Shown piece after piece: positions 44,978-53,751 of a DNA stretch of 64,000 bases. A program made the position numbers and the translations under genes. Numbering within the stretch: the stretch's first letter is position 1; every line of letters starts with the position of its first letter. Origin of the DNA: VRUE01 sp035260485. Lineage in GTDB: Bacteria > Actinomycetota > Thermoleophilia > Solirubrobacterales > 70-9. Where the stretch lies: contig DATFVC010000055.1 of NCBI GenBank assembly GCA_035260485.1, positions 1 through 64,000 of the forward strand, given 5' to 3'. The notes beneath the pieces were generated by a model. That model had not been told where the DNA came from, ran no database searches, and worked only from the letters and a program-made list of their open reading frames with translations.

Positions 44978-46631
44978 TCTCCAGCGCTACCATGACTACA
45001 CGCGGCGTCACGGCGTCAACTGGCCCCTCTACCTGCTGGCGAGGGTCTTCATGACGCCGTTCTTCCTCGTCTACTTCCGCCTCGGCCGGACCGGGCGCGA
45101 ACACGGCCGGGTCAGCGGCGGCCTGATCGTCGCCGCCAACCACCGCAGCTTCCTCGACCCCTTCGCGATCGGGGCGGCGCTGCCCTGGCGGCGACCGATG
45201 AACTACGTCGCCAAGGTCGAGCTGTTCGAGCGGCGCTGGCAAGGCTGGCTGCTCTCGCGGCTCGGCGCCTTCCCGATCCGCCGCGGCGAATCCGACGAGC
45301 TGGCGATGGATACCGCCCGCCTCGCCGTGCAGCGCGGCGGCACCGTCTGCATCTTCCCCGAGGGAACGCGGATCCGCCGCGGCACCCTGGCGACGCCGAA
45401 GCGCGGCGTGGGAAGGCTGGCACTCCAGACCGGTGCCCCCGTCCTGCCGACCGCCGTCTTCGGCAGCGAGCACGTGCGCCGCACCTGGCGGATCCGGCCG
45501 CGCCAGGTGCGGGTACGGCTGGGCAAGGCGATGACGTTCCCGCGGGTCGAGCAGCCCTCGCCGCCGCTGGCCGAATCGGTGACGGCGCGAATCTGGCCCA
45601 ACGTCCTCCTGCAATGGGAAGAGATGGGCGGTCTGCCGCCGATGCGGCGCGCCGCTGTGATCGGCGCCGGCAGCTGGGGCACCGCTGTCGCCGTGCTGCT
45701 CGCCCGCGGAGGGCTCGAGGTTCAGCTCGGCGCCCGCACCGCCGAGCAGGTGAGCGAGATGGCGGCGGCGGGCGAAAACCGCCGCTACCTCGAGGGGGTC
45801 GCATTGCCGGACTCGCTGCTGGTCTGCCCCGCTTCGGAGATCGAGCTGGCCGGCCTCGACCTGGTCTGCATGGCGATCCCGTCCGGCTCGCTGCCGCAGG
45901 CGGTTGGAGCGATCGCCGACCGGGTCAGCGACCGCTCCTCGGTGCTGCTGTTGACCAAGGGCCTGATCGCCCCGCTTGGTCAGCTGCCGGCGGAGTACGT
46001 TGGCGAACGGATCCGCGCCCGCGCCGTCGCCTGCCTCGGCGGCCCGGCGCACGCGCGCGAGGCCGTCTCAGGGTCGGCAGCGCTGGTTCTCGGCTCCGGC
46101 GACGCTGACTTGCGTGACCAGCTCGGCGAAGTCTTCGATCGTGCCGGCCTCGTCTGCGAGCGCTCACGCGACGTCATCGGGGTCGAGATGGCGGGCGCCG
46201 CCAAGAACGCTGCCGCCCTCGCTGCGGCGGCGACCGAGCCCTTCGGCCTCAACGCGGCGGGCATCGCCACCGCCCAGGTCTGGCGTGAGTGCATCGCCTA
46301 CGCGATCTCGCGCGGCGCCGAGCTGGAGACCTTCTCCGGGCTGGCAGGCGTCGGCGACCTGACCGCGACCGTGCTCGCCCCGTCGGGTCGCAACCGTCGC
46401 GCTGGCGAGCTGCTCGGCCGCGGCACACCGGCGGCGGAGATCCCGGCGCTGATAGGCCAAGCCTCCGAGGGCCTCGACGCAGTGCCGCTGCTGGTAGCGG
46501 CGCTCTCCGCCTCGGGCAGTCCGGCCGAGGGGCTGAACGGGCTCGCGGCGCTGATCCGCGGTGAGATCGACGCCGAGGCCTGGGTCGCCAGCTTGCGCCT
46601 GGTCGAGCGGTCGAGGAGGGCGGCCGCGTGA
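44964..46631 (+). CDS. Fusion of 1-acylglycerol-3-phosphate acyltransferase (PlsC) and glycerol-3-phosphate dehydrogenase (GpsA)
   Basis: 555 residues. Residues 1-225 are PlsC-like: the HX4D motif AANHRSFLDP, PIRRGESDE, FPEGTRIRRG and VLPTAVFGSE. Residues 230-555 are GpsA-like: AVIGAGSWGTAVAVLLARGG (NAD site), CMAIPSGSLPQAV, LLTKGLIAP, the catalytic Lys in GAAKNAAALAAAATEP, and AGVGDLTATVLAPSGRNRR. The join (WEEMGGLPPMRRAAVIGAG) has no stop or internal start signal. One chain could both make sn-glycerol-3-phosphate and acylate a glycerophospholipid precursor. Both halves keep their key residues. Confidence 0.9.
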   Translation: MSEERLQRYHDYTRRHGVNWPLYLLARVFMTPFFLVYFRLGRTGREHGRVSGGLIVAANHRSFLDPFAIGAALPWRRPMNYVAKVELFERRWQGWLLSRLGAFPIRRGESDELAMDTARLAVQRGGTVCIFPEGTRIRRGTLATPKRGVGRLALQTGAPVLPTAVFGSEHVRRTWRIRPRQVRVRLGKAMTFPRVEQPSPPLAESVTARIWPNVLLQWEEMGGLPPMRRAAVIGAGSWGTAVAVLLARGGLEVQLGARTAEQVSEMAAAGENRRYLEGVALPDSLLVCPASEIELAGLDLVCMAIPSGSLPQAVGAIADRVSDRSSVLLLTKGLIAPLGQLPAEYVGERIRARAVACLGGPAHAREAVSGSAALVLGSGDADLRDQLGEVFDRAGLVCERSRDVIGVEMAGAAKNAAALAAAATEPFGLNAAGIATAQVWRECIAYAISRGAELETFSGLAGVGDLTATVLAPSGRNRRAGELLGRGTPAAEIPALIGQASEGLDAVPLLVAALSASGSPAEGLNGLAALIRGEIDAEAWVASLRLVERSRRAAA

Positions 46632-46646
46632 GGCTAGGCTTCGCCC

Positions 46647-47207
46647 GTGAGCGGCGCCAAGGAGAACGTCGAGCCGGCGAGCCTCGACCCTGCCGCCAAG
46701 GCGGAGCTCGACCGCGCCTTCGAAGAGCTCTACCGCGACCACCTCAAGGACGTCTATTCCTACGCCTACTACCGGGTTGGCAACCAGCACGACGCCGAGG
46801 ATCTGACCGAGCAGGCCTTCCTGCAGGCCTACCGCCACTTCGACCGGGCACGGCGCGAGTCCCACGGGCGACCGTTGCGCCCCTGGCTGATCCGGATCGC
46901 CCACAACCTGGCGCTCAACTACTACCGGGACCGCTCGCGCCGGCCGCAGACGCCGCTGGAGAACGCCGACCCGATCCCGGCCCGGCACGGGACGGAGGCG
47001 ATCGCCGAGGGGCGCGAGGAGCTGCGCCAGGTGATCGCCAAGCTCGACAATCTGCCGGACGACCGGCGCGACGCGCTGATCATGCGCTTCGCGCTCGGCA
47101 TGGACAACCGCGAGATCGCGCGCGCGCTGGGGCGCAGCGACGGCGCCGCCAAGGTCCTCATCCATCGCGCGATCAAGCAGCTGGAGGAGGAGATGAGCGA
47201 TGAGTGA
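46647..47207 (+). CDS. ECF-type RNA polymerase sigma factor
   Basis: A 186-residue two-domain sigma factor. Region 2 has FEELYRDHLKDVYSYAYYRV, NQHDAEDLTEQAFLQAYRHF and RPWLIRIAHNLALNYYRDR. Region 4 has LPDDRRDALIMRFALGMDNRE followed by IARALGRSDGAAKVLIHRAI. The GTG start is 15 bp after the plsC-gpsA stop. The next gene starts inside its 3' end (8-bp overlap), the usual arrangement for a sigma factor and its partner regulator. Confidence 0.88.
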   Translation: MSGAKENVEPASLDPAAKAELDRAFEELYRDHLKDVYSYAYYRVGNQHDAEDLTEQAFLQAYRHFDRARRESHGRPLRPWLIRIAHNLALNYYRDRSRRPQTPLENADPIPARHGTEAIAEGREELRQVIAKLDNLPDDRRDALIMRFALGMDNREIARALGRSDGAAKVLIHRAIKQLEEEMSDE

Positions 47208-47544
47208 GGCGAGCGAAAAGCTGACCGGCAGCACCTGGGAAGTCGAGCGGCTGCTCGGCGACGCGCTGCGGCCGATCGAGCCGCCGGAGCGGCTCTCGGG
47301 GCGCTTCGAGGACACCCTCGCCGCCGTCACCCAGGCGGCGGCCGAGGAGCTCTCCGACTGGGCCGAGGAGCTCTCCGAGAGCGAGCTGCGAGCTTTGCGC
47401 GACCCGCGCAACTGGGTGCGGCCCGTGGTCGCCGTCGGCGCCGGGGGGATCGCCACCGGCGCCCTGGTCCTCTTCGAGATCAGGCGTCGTGGCCGTCAGC
47501 AGGCCGGCGGCCTACGCTCGATAGCCGACCGCATCGGCCTCTGA
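47200..47544 (+). CDS. Single-pass membrane protein overlapping the ECF sigma gene
   Basis: A 114-residue protein with an acidic cytoplasmic N-terminus (GRFEDTLAAVTQAAAEELSD, WAEELSESELRALRDPRNW) and one TM segment (VVAVGAGGIATGALVLFEI) followed by basic residues. It lacks the zinc HxxxCxxC motif of ZAS anti-sigma factors. The overlap with the sigma gene suggests it binds or anchors the sigma factor, which is an inference from position only. A hairpin lies just after the stop. Confidence 0.65.
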   Translation: MSEASEKLTGSTWEVERLLGDALRPIEPPERLSGRFEDTLAAVTQAAAEELSDWAEELSESELRALRDPRNWVRPVVAVGAGGIATGALVLFEIRRRGRQQAGGLRSIADRIGL

Positions 47545-47548
47545 GGCA

Positions 47549-47593
47549 CGAAACTGCAATTTCCCGCCGTATGGGCGGGTAGATGCAGTTTCG
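47549..47593. repeat. Two-part hairpin between convergent genes (hairpin family B)
   Basis: Outer arms CGAAACTGCA/TGCAGTTTCG (47549-47558 and 47584-47593) and inner arms CCCGCC/GGCGGG (47563-47568 and 47574-47579) around apex GTATG. It lies between the sigma-linked gene and the convergent DUF4383 gene and could terminate both. Confidence 0.7.
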
Positions 47594-47596
47594 GCC

Positions 47597-47872
47597 CTAG
47601 GTGAGGGATCCCGCGATGGGAATCACGACGTAGAGCGCGCTGATCCAGAGCGCGTAGCGGCGCGAGGCGAAGCTGGCGAGGAGGAGCCCAGCGGCGCCGG
47701 TGAGGATGTGGAAGACGTTGGCCCAACCGTTGACGGCGAGCAGTCCGAGCGCATCGCCGACGTCTCCCGGGGCGGCAAACGAGGAGTCGTAGAAGAAGCC
47801 GGCGATCCCGTAGATCACGAGACCCGCGCCGACCAGCGTCGCGTACAGCCGTACGGGGCTCGCCTGCTCCAT
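47597..47872 (-). CDS. DUF4383-type small membrane protein
   Basis: A 91-residue protein with about three TM helices (LYATLVGAGLVIYGIAGFFY, VFHILTGAAGLLLASFA, YALWISALYVVIPIAGSL). The central LLAVNGWANVFHILTGAAGL matches the NGWHN-x-VH-x-TG pattern of DUF4383 proteins. Function unknown. It starts 29 bp from the divergent rhomboid gene. Confidence 0.78.
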   Translation of the reverse strand: MEQASPVRLYATLVGAGLVIYGIAGFFYDSSFAAPGDVGDALGLLAVNGWANVFHILTGAAGLLLASFASRRYALWISALYVVIPIAGSLT

Positions 47873-47901
47873 GCCCGGCGATTGTAGGCTCCTCGTCCGC
47901 G

Positions 47902-48720
47902 ATGGAGCAGACCTGTTACCGACATCCGAACCGCGAGACGCGGGTCTCCTGCTCCAATTGTGGGCGGCCGATCTGCCCCGACTGCATGACGCCGACCCCG
48001 GTCGGCATGCGCTGCCCCGAGTGCGCCCGCGAGCGGACCAAGGTGACGAGGGGCGCGGTGGCGCCGAGCCGCTACGACGCCCCCGCGACCTATGGAATCA
48101 TCGCCATCAACGTCGCGGTGTTCCTGGTCGAGGTGGCGACGGGGCACGGTGGCGTTGGAACCATCTCTTCCTCGCTGATCCCGGAATTCGGCCTCTTCGG
48201 GCCATCTGTCGCCTCGGGAGAGTGGTACCGGTTGCTCACCAGCGCCTTCCTCCACGCCGGTTTGTTCCACATCGCCGGCAACATGATCTTGCTCTATTTT
48301 CTCGGCCGGATTCTCGAGCCCGGGATTGGAACCCCGCGTTTCGTCGCGGTATACATGACGTCCCTCTTCGTGGGATCGTTGGGTGCGCTTCTGTTCTCGC
48401 CCGACAGCCTCAGCATCGGCGCCTCGGGAGCGGTGTTCGGCATCCTCGCGGCCGCGTTTGTGATTGCGCGGGGGCGCGGGGTAGATGCTCTTGCGTCAAG
48501 CATTGGCGTGATCATCTTGCTCAACCTCGCATTCAGCTTCGGTGTCTCGGGGATAAGCATCGGGGCTCACATCGGTGGCTTGGCCGGCGGCTTCCTCTGT
48601 GCCCTCTTCATCCTCGCCGGCGAGCGCGGCATGCTCGGTCAGCGACACCTGCCGATGGAGCTGCTGGCGATGGGGGCGATCGCCTTCTTCTCGATCGCCA
48701 GCGCGATCGCGATCGCCTAG
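47902..48720 (+). CDS. Rhomboid intramembrane serine protease with N-terminal zinc finger
   Basis: 272 residues. Residues 1-45 hold a B-box-like Cys/His cluster (CYRHPNRETRVSCSNCGRPI, CPDCMTPTPVGMRCPECARE). Six TM helices follow. Active-site Ser is in SIGASGAVFGIL and the His in GAHIGGLAGGFL; the HAGLFHIAGNM loop carries the conserved His/Asn. It cleaves membrane proteins within the bilayer. The zinc-finger plus rhomboid arrangement is common in actinobacteria. Confidence 0.92.
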   Translation: MEQTCYRHPNRETRVSCSNCGRPICPDCMTPTPVGMRCPECARERTKVTRGAVAPSRYDAPATYGIIAINVAVFLVEVATGHGGVGTISSSLIPEFGLFGPSVASGEWYRLLTSAFLHAGLFHIAGNMILLYFLGRILEPGIGTPRFVAVYMTSLFVGSLGALLFSPDSLSIGASGAVFGILAAAFVIARGRGVDALASSIGVIILLNLAFSFGVSGISIGAHIGGLAGGFLCALFILAGERGMLGQRHLPMELLAMGAIAFFSIASAIAIA

Positions 48721-48724
48721 GTCA

Positions 48725-49651
48725 TCAGCTCAGGTCAAGCCTGCGGGGATCTGGGACGGGCGTCCGCACCTCGGCGAAGCCGATGTTGCCGGGCGGATCG
48801 ACCAGGTCAGGGTGAAGGACATGACCGAGCAGCTCGACGCCGTCGACGAGGCGCGGCCCGGGCCGGGAGAAAGTCGCTGCCGCGTCGACTGCGTAGACCC
48901 GGCCGGCGCCCAGTCCGGCGATCCAGTCCCAATGCTCGACCGCCTGCGCGTGGGCTTCACCGACCTGCCAGCCGCAGGGCATCGCGATCACCACGTCGGG
49001 ACTGAGCCCCGACAGCGCGCCCCAGCCGACTTCGGGCGACTTCAGGCCCGGCGGTCCGGCGACGTCGTCTCCACCGGCGATCGAGATCATCTCCGGGATC
49101 CAGTGGCCGCCGACGAACGGTGGGTCGAGCCACTCCAGCGCGATCACGCGTGGGGGGCTGGCCCCGGAGACGGCGGCGCGAATGCTGGCAAGGCGCCCCT
49201 CCAGCTCGCCCCTCATCTGATGGGCCTCGGTCTCGAGGTCGGTGGCCTCGCCGAGGCGGATCACGTCCTCCAGCATCTCGCTGAGGGTGCTCGGGTCCTG
49301 CTGCAGGACGCGGGGGCGGCTTGGTAGCCGCCCCGCGACCTCGAGCACGTCCTCATATGAGACGGCGCAGACGTCGCAGATCGCTTGGGTGACGATCAGA
49401 TCGGGGGCGAGCTCGGTGAGGCGCTCCTCGTCAAGCTCATACAGCGCCCGGCCTTCGCCCACCGTCGCCTTCACTGCGGCATCGATCTCCCGCGCGCTGA
49501 GGCCGTCGGCCAGGACGGTGCGGGTCAGGTGGGGGAGAGAGCGCGCCTGGGGCGGGTAGTCGCACTCGTGGGTGACGGCGACGACGCTGTCGCCGAGACC
49601 GAGAGCGAACAGCATCTCCGTTGCGGACGGGACAAGGCTGGCAATGCGCAT
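48725..49651 (-). CDS. Cobalamin-binding, BtuF-like periplasmic-binding domain protein
   Basis: A 308-residue class III binding-protein fold. MRIASLVPSATEMLFALGLG, GVTHECDYPP-like AVTHECDYPPQA, LIVTQAICDVCAVS, IALEWLDPPFVGGHWIPEM and VIAMPCGWQVGEA are typical of the cytoplasmic or lipid-free BtuF-like group. No signal peptide is seen, so it may be cytosolic, and no btuCD genes are adjacent. The ATG is the complement of 49649-49651; a far longer frame upstream is antisense to the HlyC gene and is rejected. Confidence 0.8.
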   Translation of the reverse strand: MRIASLVPSATEMLFALGLGDSVVAVTHECDYPPQARSLPHLTRTVLADGLSAREIDAAVKATVGEGRALYELDEERLTELAPDLIVTQAICDVCAVSYEDVLEVAGRLPSRPRVLQQDPSTLSEMLEDVIRLGEATDLETEAHQMRGELEGRLASIRAAVSGASPPRVIALEWLDPPFVGGHWIPEMISIAGGDDVAGPPGLKSPEVGWGALSGLSPDVVIAMPCGWQVGEAHAQAVEHWDWIAGLGAGRVYAVDAAATFSRPGPRLVDGVELLGHVLHPDLVDPPGNIGFAEVRTPVPDPRRLDLS

Positions 49652-49768
49652 AAGGGCGTCAATATGGCACTCTCGCGGTTCCGCGGGTAGGAAAGCTATA
49701 TTCACCAATTGCCGAATGGCCGAAGACGACCTCCCCCGAAGTACCGGGCAAATACTCCAGGCTCCTAG

Positions 49769-49928
49769 AACCTGCCTCGAAATTCCGCGTGTGCGGTTGG
49801 CGAGCGCCGGACCAAGCGGGGCAAGGACGCAGGGAGGCCGAATAGCATCGCTATTTGGCCGACCGAGGACGCCGCACCGCGCAGTGTCCGCCGCCGCCAG
49901 GCGTGCGCGGGGGGTTTCGAGGCAGGTT
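49769..49928. repeat. Long palindromic element between BtuF-like and CNNM/HlyC genes
   Basis: Perfect 14-bp outer arms AACCTGCCTCGAAA/TTTCGAGGCAGGTT (49769-49782 and 49915-49928), flanked on both sides by CTAG. A central hairpin, GGCCGAATAGC/GCTATTTGGCC (49836-49846 and 49850-49860), has one G-T pair. It fills most of the 285-bp gap between divergent genes and ends 8 bp before the next start codon. No gene was found in the gap. Confidence 0.75.
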
Positions 49929-49936
49929 CCTAGCCG

Positions 49937-51235
49937 ATGAGCGTCCTTCTGCTTGTCCTGCTGCTCCTGCTGGTCGCCATCAACGGTTTCTTCGTCGCGG
50001 CCGAGTTCGCGCTGGTGCGGAGCCGGCGCGGCAAGATCGAACAGCTCGCGGAGGAAGGCGAGAGCGGCGCTGAGGCCGTGGTCGAGCAGCTCGACAAGAT
50101 CGACGAATCGCTCTCCGCCTGTCAGATTGGGATCACGATGGCCTCGATCGGAATCGGCTTCCTCGGCGAGCCCTCGTTGGCAAAGCTGCTGGAGCCGATC
50201 TTCGGCGGCCTCTCGCACGGAGCGGCGGTCGGCCTTTCGGTCGGGATCGCTTTCGCCCTGGTCACCGCGATCCACATCAGCATCGGCGAGCAGGTGCCGA
50301 AGATGTTGGCGATCGGCAACGCGGAGCGCACTGCACGCCGTGTCTCCCGCCCGCTCAACTGGTTCCGCGTCGCCACGACGCCGGTGACGATGGGGCTGAG
50401 CGCGATCTCCAACTCGATCGTCCGCCTCTTCGGCGTCGACCCCACCAACATCGATGAGAAGCACACGGCCGAGGACCTGAAGCAGATCATCGACAGCTCG
50501 CGCATGGGCGGCACCCTCGACCCCGGCGAGGCGGGAATGCTGGGCGGCGTTTTCCACTTGCACGAGCAGCAGGCGCGAGAGGTGATGACGCCGATCCCGG
50601 CCGTCGTCACGGTCGACGCCTCGGAGACCGTGGAGACGGCGCTGCGGCGCTGCGTCACCTCCGGCCACACGCGGCTGGTGGTGATCGAGGAAGACAACCC
50701 CGACCGGGTCAAGGGGATCGTCCACAACAACAGCCTCGCCCGCCTCTACATGAGCGACGGGCCCGAGGCGCAGATCGAGCCGGTCGTGCGCGAGGCGGTG
50801 ATCGTCCCCGAGACCCGCCCGCTGGACGACCTGCTCCACGATCTCCAGGTGCAGCGCACCTCGCTTTCGGTGGTGGTCGACGAGTACGGCCGCACGGTCG
50901 GGATCGTCACGGTCGAGGACATCCTCGAGGAGGTGGTGGGCGAGATCGAGGACGAAACCGATCCCCGCGCCGCCGCTCTGCGCCAGCTCGCCGGTGGGGA
51001 ATGGTTCGTCCGCGGCCACGTCTCGCTCGGCGATCTCGCCGACCGAGGGATCGAGCTGCCGGTCGACAGCGACGCCTACAACTCGATCGGTGGCTATGTC
51101 TTCGGCGAGCTCGGCCGGCTGCCGAAGCGGGGGGACACGATCACCGCCAACGGCTACACGATCCGGGTCGAGTCGGTGCGCGAGAACCGGGTCGAGGCGG
51201 TACGGATCAGCAGTTCCGTCCGGCCCTCGGCCTAG
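49937..51235 (+). CDS. CNNM/HlyC-CorC family membrane protein (DUF21 and CBS domains)
   Basis: A 432-residue protein. The DUF21 membrane domain has TM1 LLVLLLLLLVAINGFFVAAE, FLGEPSLAKLLEPIF and AIHISIGEQVPKMLAI. A CBS pair follows (EVMTPIPAVVTVDAS, LSVVVDEYGRTVGIVTVEDI, EEVVGEIEDE). It ends with a CorC_HlyC transporter-associated domain (YNSIGGYVFGELGRLPKRGD). It is likely a Mg2+/Co2+-type ion transporter or regulator. Despite old annotation as haemolysin, no toxin role is implied. The ATG directly follows the palindrome. Confidence 0.9.
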   Translation: MSVLLLVLLLLLVAINGFFVAAEFALVRSRRGKIEQLAEEGESGAEAVVEQLDKIDESLSACQIGITMASIGIGFLGEPSLAKLLEPIFGGLSHGAAVGLSVGIAFALVTAIHISIGEQVPKMLAIGNAERTARRVSRPLNWFRVATTPVTMGLSAISNSIVRLFGVDPTNIDEKHTAEDLKQIIDSSRMGGTLDPGEAGMLGGVFHLHEQQAREVMTPIPAVVTVDASETVETALRRCVTSGHTRLVVIEEDNPDRVKGIVHNNSLARLYMSDGPEAQIEPVVREAVIVPETRPLDDLLHDLQVQRTSLSVVVDEYGRTVGIVTVEDILEEVVGEIEDETDPRAAALRQLAGGEWFVRGHVSLGDLADRGIELPVDSDAYNSIGGYVFGELGRLPKRGDTITANGYTIRVESVRENRVEAVRISSSVRPSA

Positions 51236-51279
51236 GTTTCCGGAGCAACCCGCGTTCCGCCTAACCCTGGAGGTATCGC

Positions 51280-51507
51280 ATGTGGGTTGTGCGCATGAGC
51301 GATAAGCAGCTGGAGGTCTTGAGGGCGCTGCTGCGTTCCGAGGAACATCTTGGCCCGGCGCTCAAAGGAGCCGTCGAGGCACTCGACCTGGCCCGCTGGG
51401 ACGACCTGCCCGAGGCCGAGCTTCCTTGGGACGAGATCGAGGCAGCGGCCCGCCGTCAGGGCTGCTCCCCTGCTGATGTGATTTGGGACCGCGCAGGTAA
51501 GCGCTAG
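51280..51507 (+). CDS. Small hypothetical protein
   Basis: A 75-residue soluble acidic protein (LEVLRALLRSEEHLGPALKG, AELPWDEIEAAARRQGCSP). TGGAGG at 51269-51273 supports ATG 51280; ATG 51295 (MSDKQLEV) is another option. It is mostly helical with no known family. Its stop overlaps the convergent 3-hydroxyacyl-CoA dehydrogenase stop by 4 bp. Confidence 0.6.
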   Translation: MWVVRMSDKQLEVLRALLRSEEHLGPALKGAVEALDLARWDDLPEAELPWDEIEAAARRQGCSPADVIWDRAGKR

Positions 51508-52328
51508 TCGTAGCTATAGAAGCCGGCGCCGCTCTTACGGCCCAGCTTCCCTTCGCCGGCCATCTCGACCATCAACCCCGGCGGTTTGTGGGCCGGGTCG
51601 GAGGAGTCGGCGTGGAGGGCGTCGCCGATCGCCTCGGCTACGTCGAGGCCGACGAAGTCGAGCAGGGCTAGGGGGCCCATCGGGTGGCCGGCGCCGAGCT
51701 TCATGCAGGCGTCGACCTCACCCGCCTCCATGCCGGTGCGCTCGACCAGCCGCACGGCGTCGAAGAGGTAGGGGAAGAGGAGTCGGTTGACGACGAAGCC
51801 GGCCTGGTCGGGGACCTCGACTGCGGTCTTGCCCAGCGCCGCGCACCAGGCGAGCGCCTTCTCACGGGTCTCCTCGCCGCTGCCGGGGAAGCAGACCTCG
51901 ACCAGCTTCATTCGCGGCACGGGGTTGAAGACGTGTAGGCCGAAGAGGCGGCCGGTGATGTTGGCGGCGGCGGCGATCTCGGCGATGCTCAGCGAAGAGG
52001 TGGTGGTGGCCAGATCGGCTTCCGGACAGGCTTCGGCGACGGCGCTCAGCACCTCGCCCTTGGGCTCGACCTCCTCGATCACGGCCTCGACGACGATGTC
52101 GCAGTCGGCGAGGTCTTTGGGATCGGTCGTGACCCGCAGCCGCGAGGCCTCGGCCCCGTCGATCTTGGCGCAAGCAGCGACAACTTTCTCCTCAGCCCGC
52201 CAAGCCGAAGCCTCGCTGCGCGCAAGCAAGATCGTGTCCGCGGTCGTCGTGGCCACAGCAGCTAAACCCGTAGCGATTGCTCCGCTCCCGGCAATCCCGG
52301 GGCTTTCGTATCCCGCGCTCCCGCTCAT
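51504..52328 (-). CDS. 3-hydroxyacyl-CoA dehydrogenase
   Basis: A 274-residue NAD-dependent enzyme. The Rossmann start is GIAGSGAIATGLAAVA, then VVEAVIEEVEPKGEVL, TTTSSLSIAEIAAA, the catalytic His in GLHVFNPVPRMKLVEV, DQAGFVVNRLLFPYL and GAGHPMGPLALLDFVGLD. It oxidises 3-hydroxyacyl-CoA (for example hydroxybutyryl-CoA). The ATG is the complement of 52326-52328; a longer frame reads through a family-A repeat and is rejected. It is divergent from the thiolase gene, and the two share the region with the TetR-like operator. Confidence 0.9.
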   Translation of the reverse strand: MSGSAGYESPGIAGSGAIATGLAAVATTTADTILLARSEASAWRAEEKVVAACAKIDGAEASRLRVTTDPKDLADCDIVVEAVIEEVEPKGEVLSAVAEACPEADLATTTSSLSIAEIAAAANITGRLFGLHVFNPVPRMKLVEVCFPGSGEETREKALAWCAALGKTAVEVPDQAGFVVNRLLFPYLFDAVRLVERTGMEAGEVDACMKLGAGHPMGPLALLDFVGLDVAEAIGDALHADSSDPAHKPPGLMVEMAGEGKLGRKSGAGFYSYD

Positions 52329-52361
52329 TGAGGACGGGTTCCTATCAGTTCGCACTCGGCT

Positions 52362-52467
52362 GGGGAGGCGTGGGGTGTCCCTGGCCGGAACTTGTGAGCA
52401 CGCTACGAATAGAGCCCTGGCCGAGAATCCATCGCGGGTTCCGGACGGGGACACCCCACGCCTCCCC
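52362..52467 (-). repeat. Palindromic repeat, family A copy 2
   Basis: 106 bp with perfect 20-bp arms at 52362-52381 and 52448-52467. Read on the minus strand it contains the shared GGAACCCGC and GCTCACAAGTTCC blocks, with different arm bases from the copies at 33740 and 63684. It sits between the divergent beta-oxidation genes, next to the operator at 52472. Confidence 0.85.
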
Positions 52468-52471
52468 CTGG

Positions 52472-52491
52472 CTGACTGACCAGTCAATCAG
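52472..52491. promoter_or_regulatory. Palindromic operator upstream of thiolase (TetR-type)
   Basis: CTGACTGACCAGTCAATCAG is palindromic at 8 of 10 base pairs. Its 18-bp centre (52473-52490) recurs exactly at 62364-62381, upstream of an acyl-CoA dehydrogenase. The pattern TGACTGACCAGTCA resembles operators of TetR-family regulators of acyl-CoA metabolism in actinobacteria. No TetR gene is in the window. Confidence 0.65.
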
Positions 52492-52531
52492 CTATCTTGA
52501 AGGGGTACGCGCGACCGAACGGAGGGCTTCG

Positions 52532-53716
<1,185 letters not shown>

Positions 53717-53751
53717 GCGGCTGGCCGGCTAGCCAGTAGTCTCCCGGACCG

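Noticed and set aside
49652..51019. Upstream part of the long minus-strand frame ending at 48725
   Set aside because: Only the part from 49651 down is BtuF-like. The rest is antisense to the CNNM/HlyC gene and the palindrome.
52329..52487. N-terminal extension of the 3-hydroxyacyl-CoA dehydrogenase
   Set aside because: The extra residues are the translation of a family-A palindrome. The Rossmann fold begins right after the ATG at 52326-52328.
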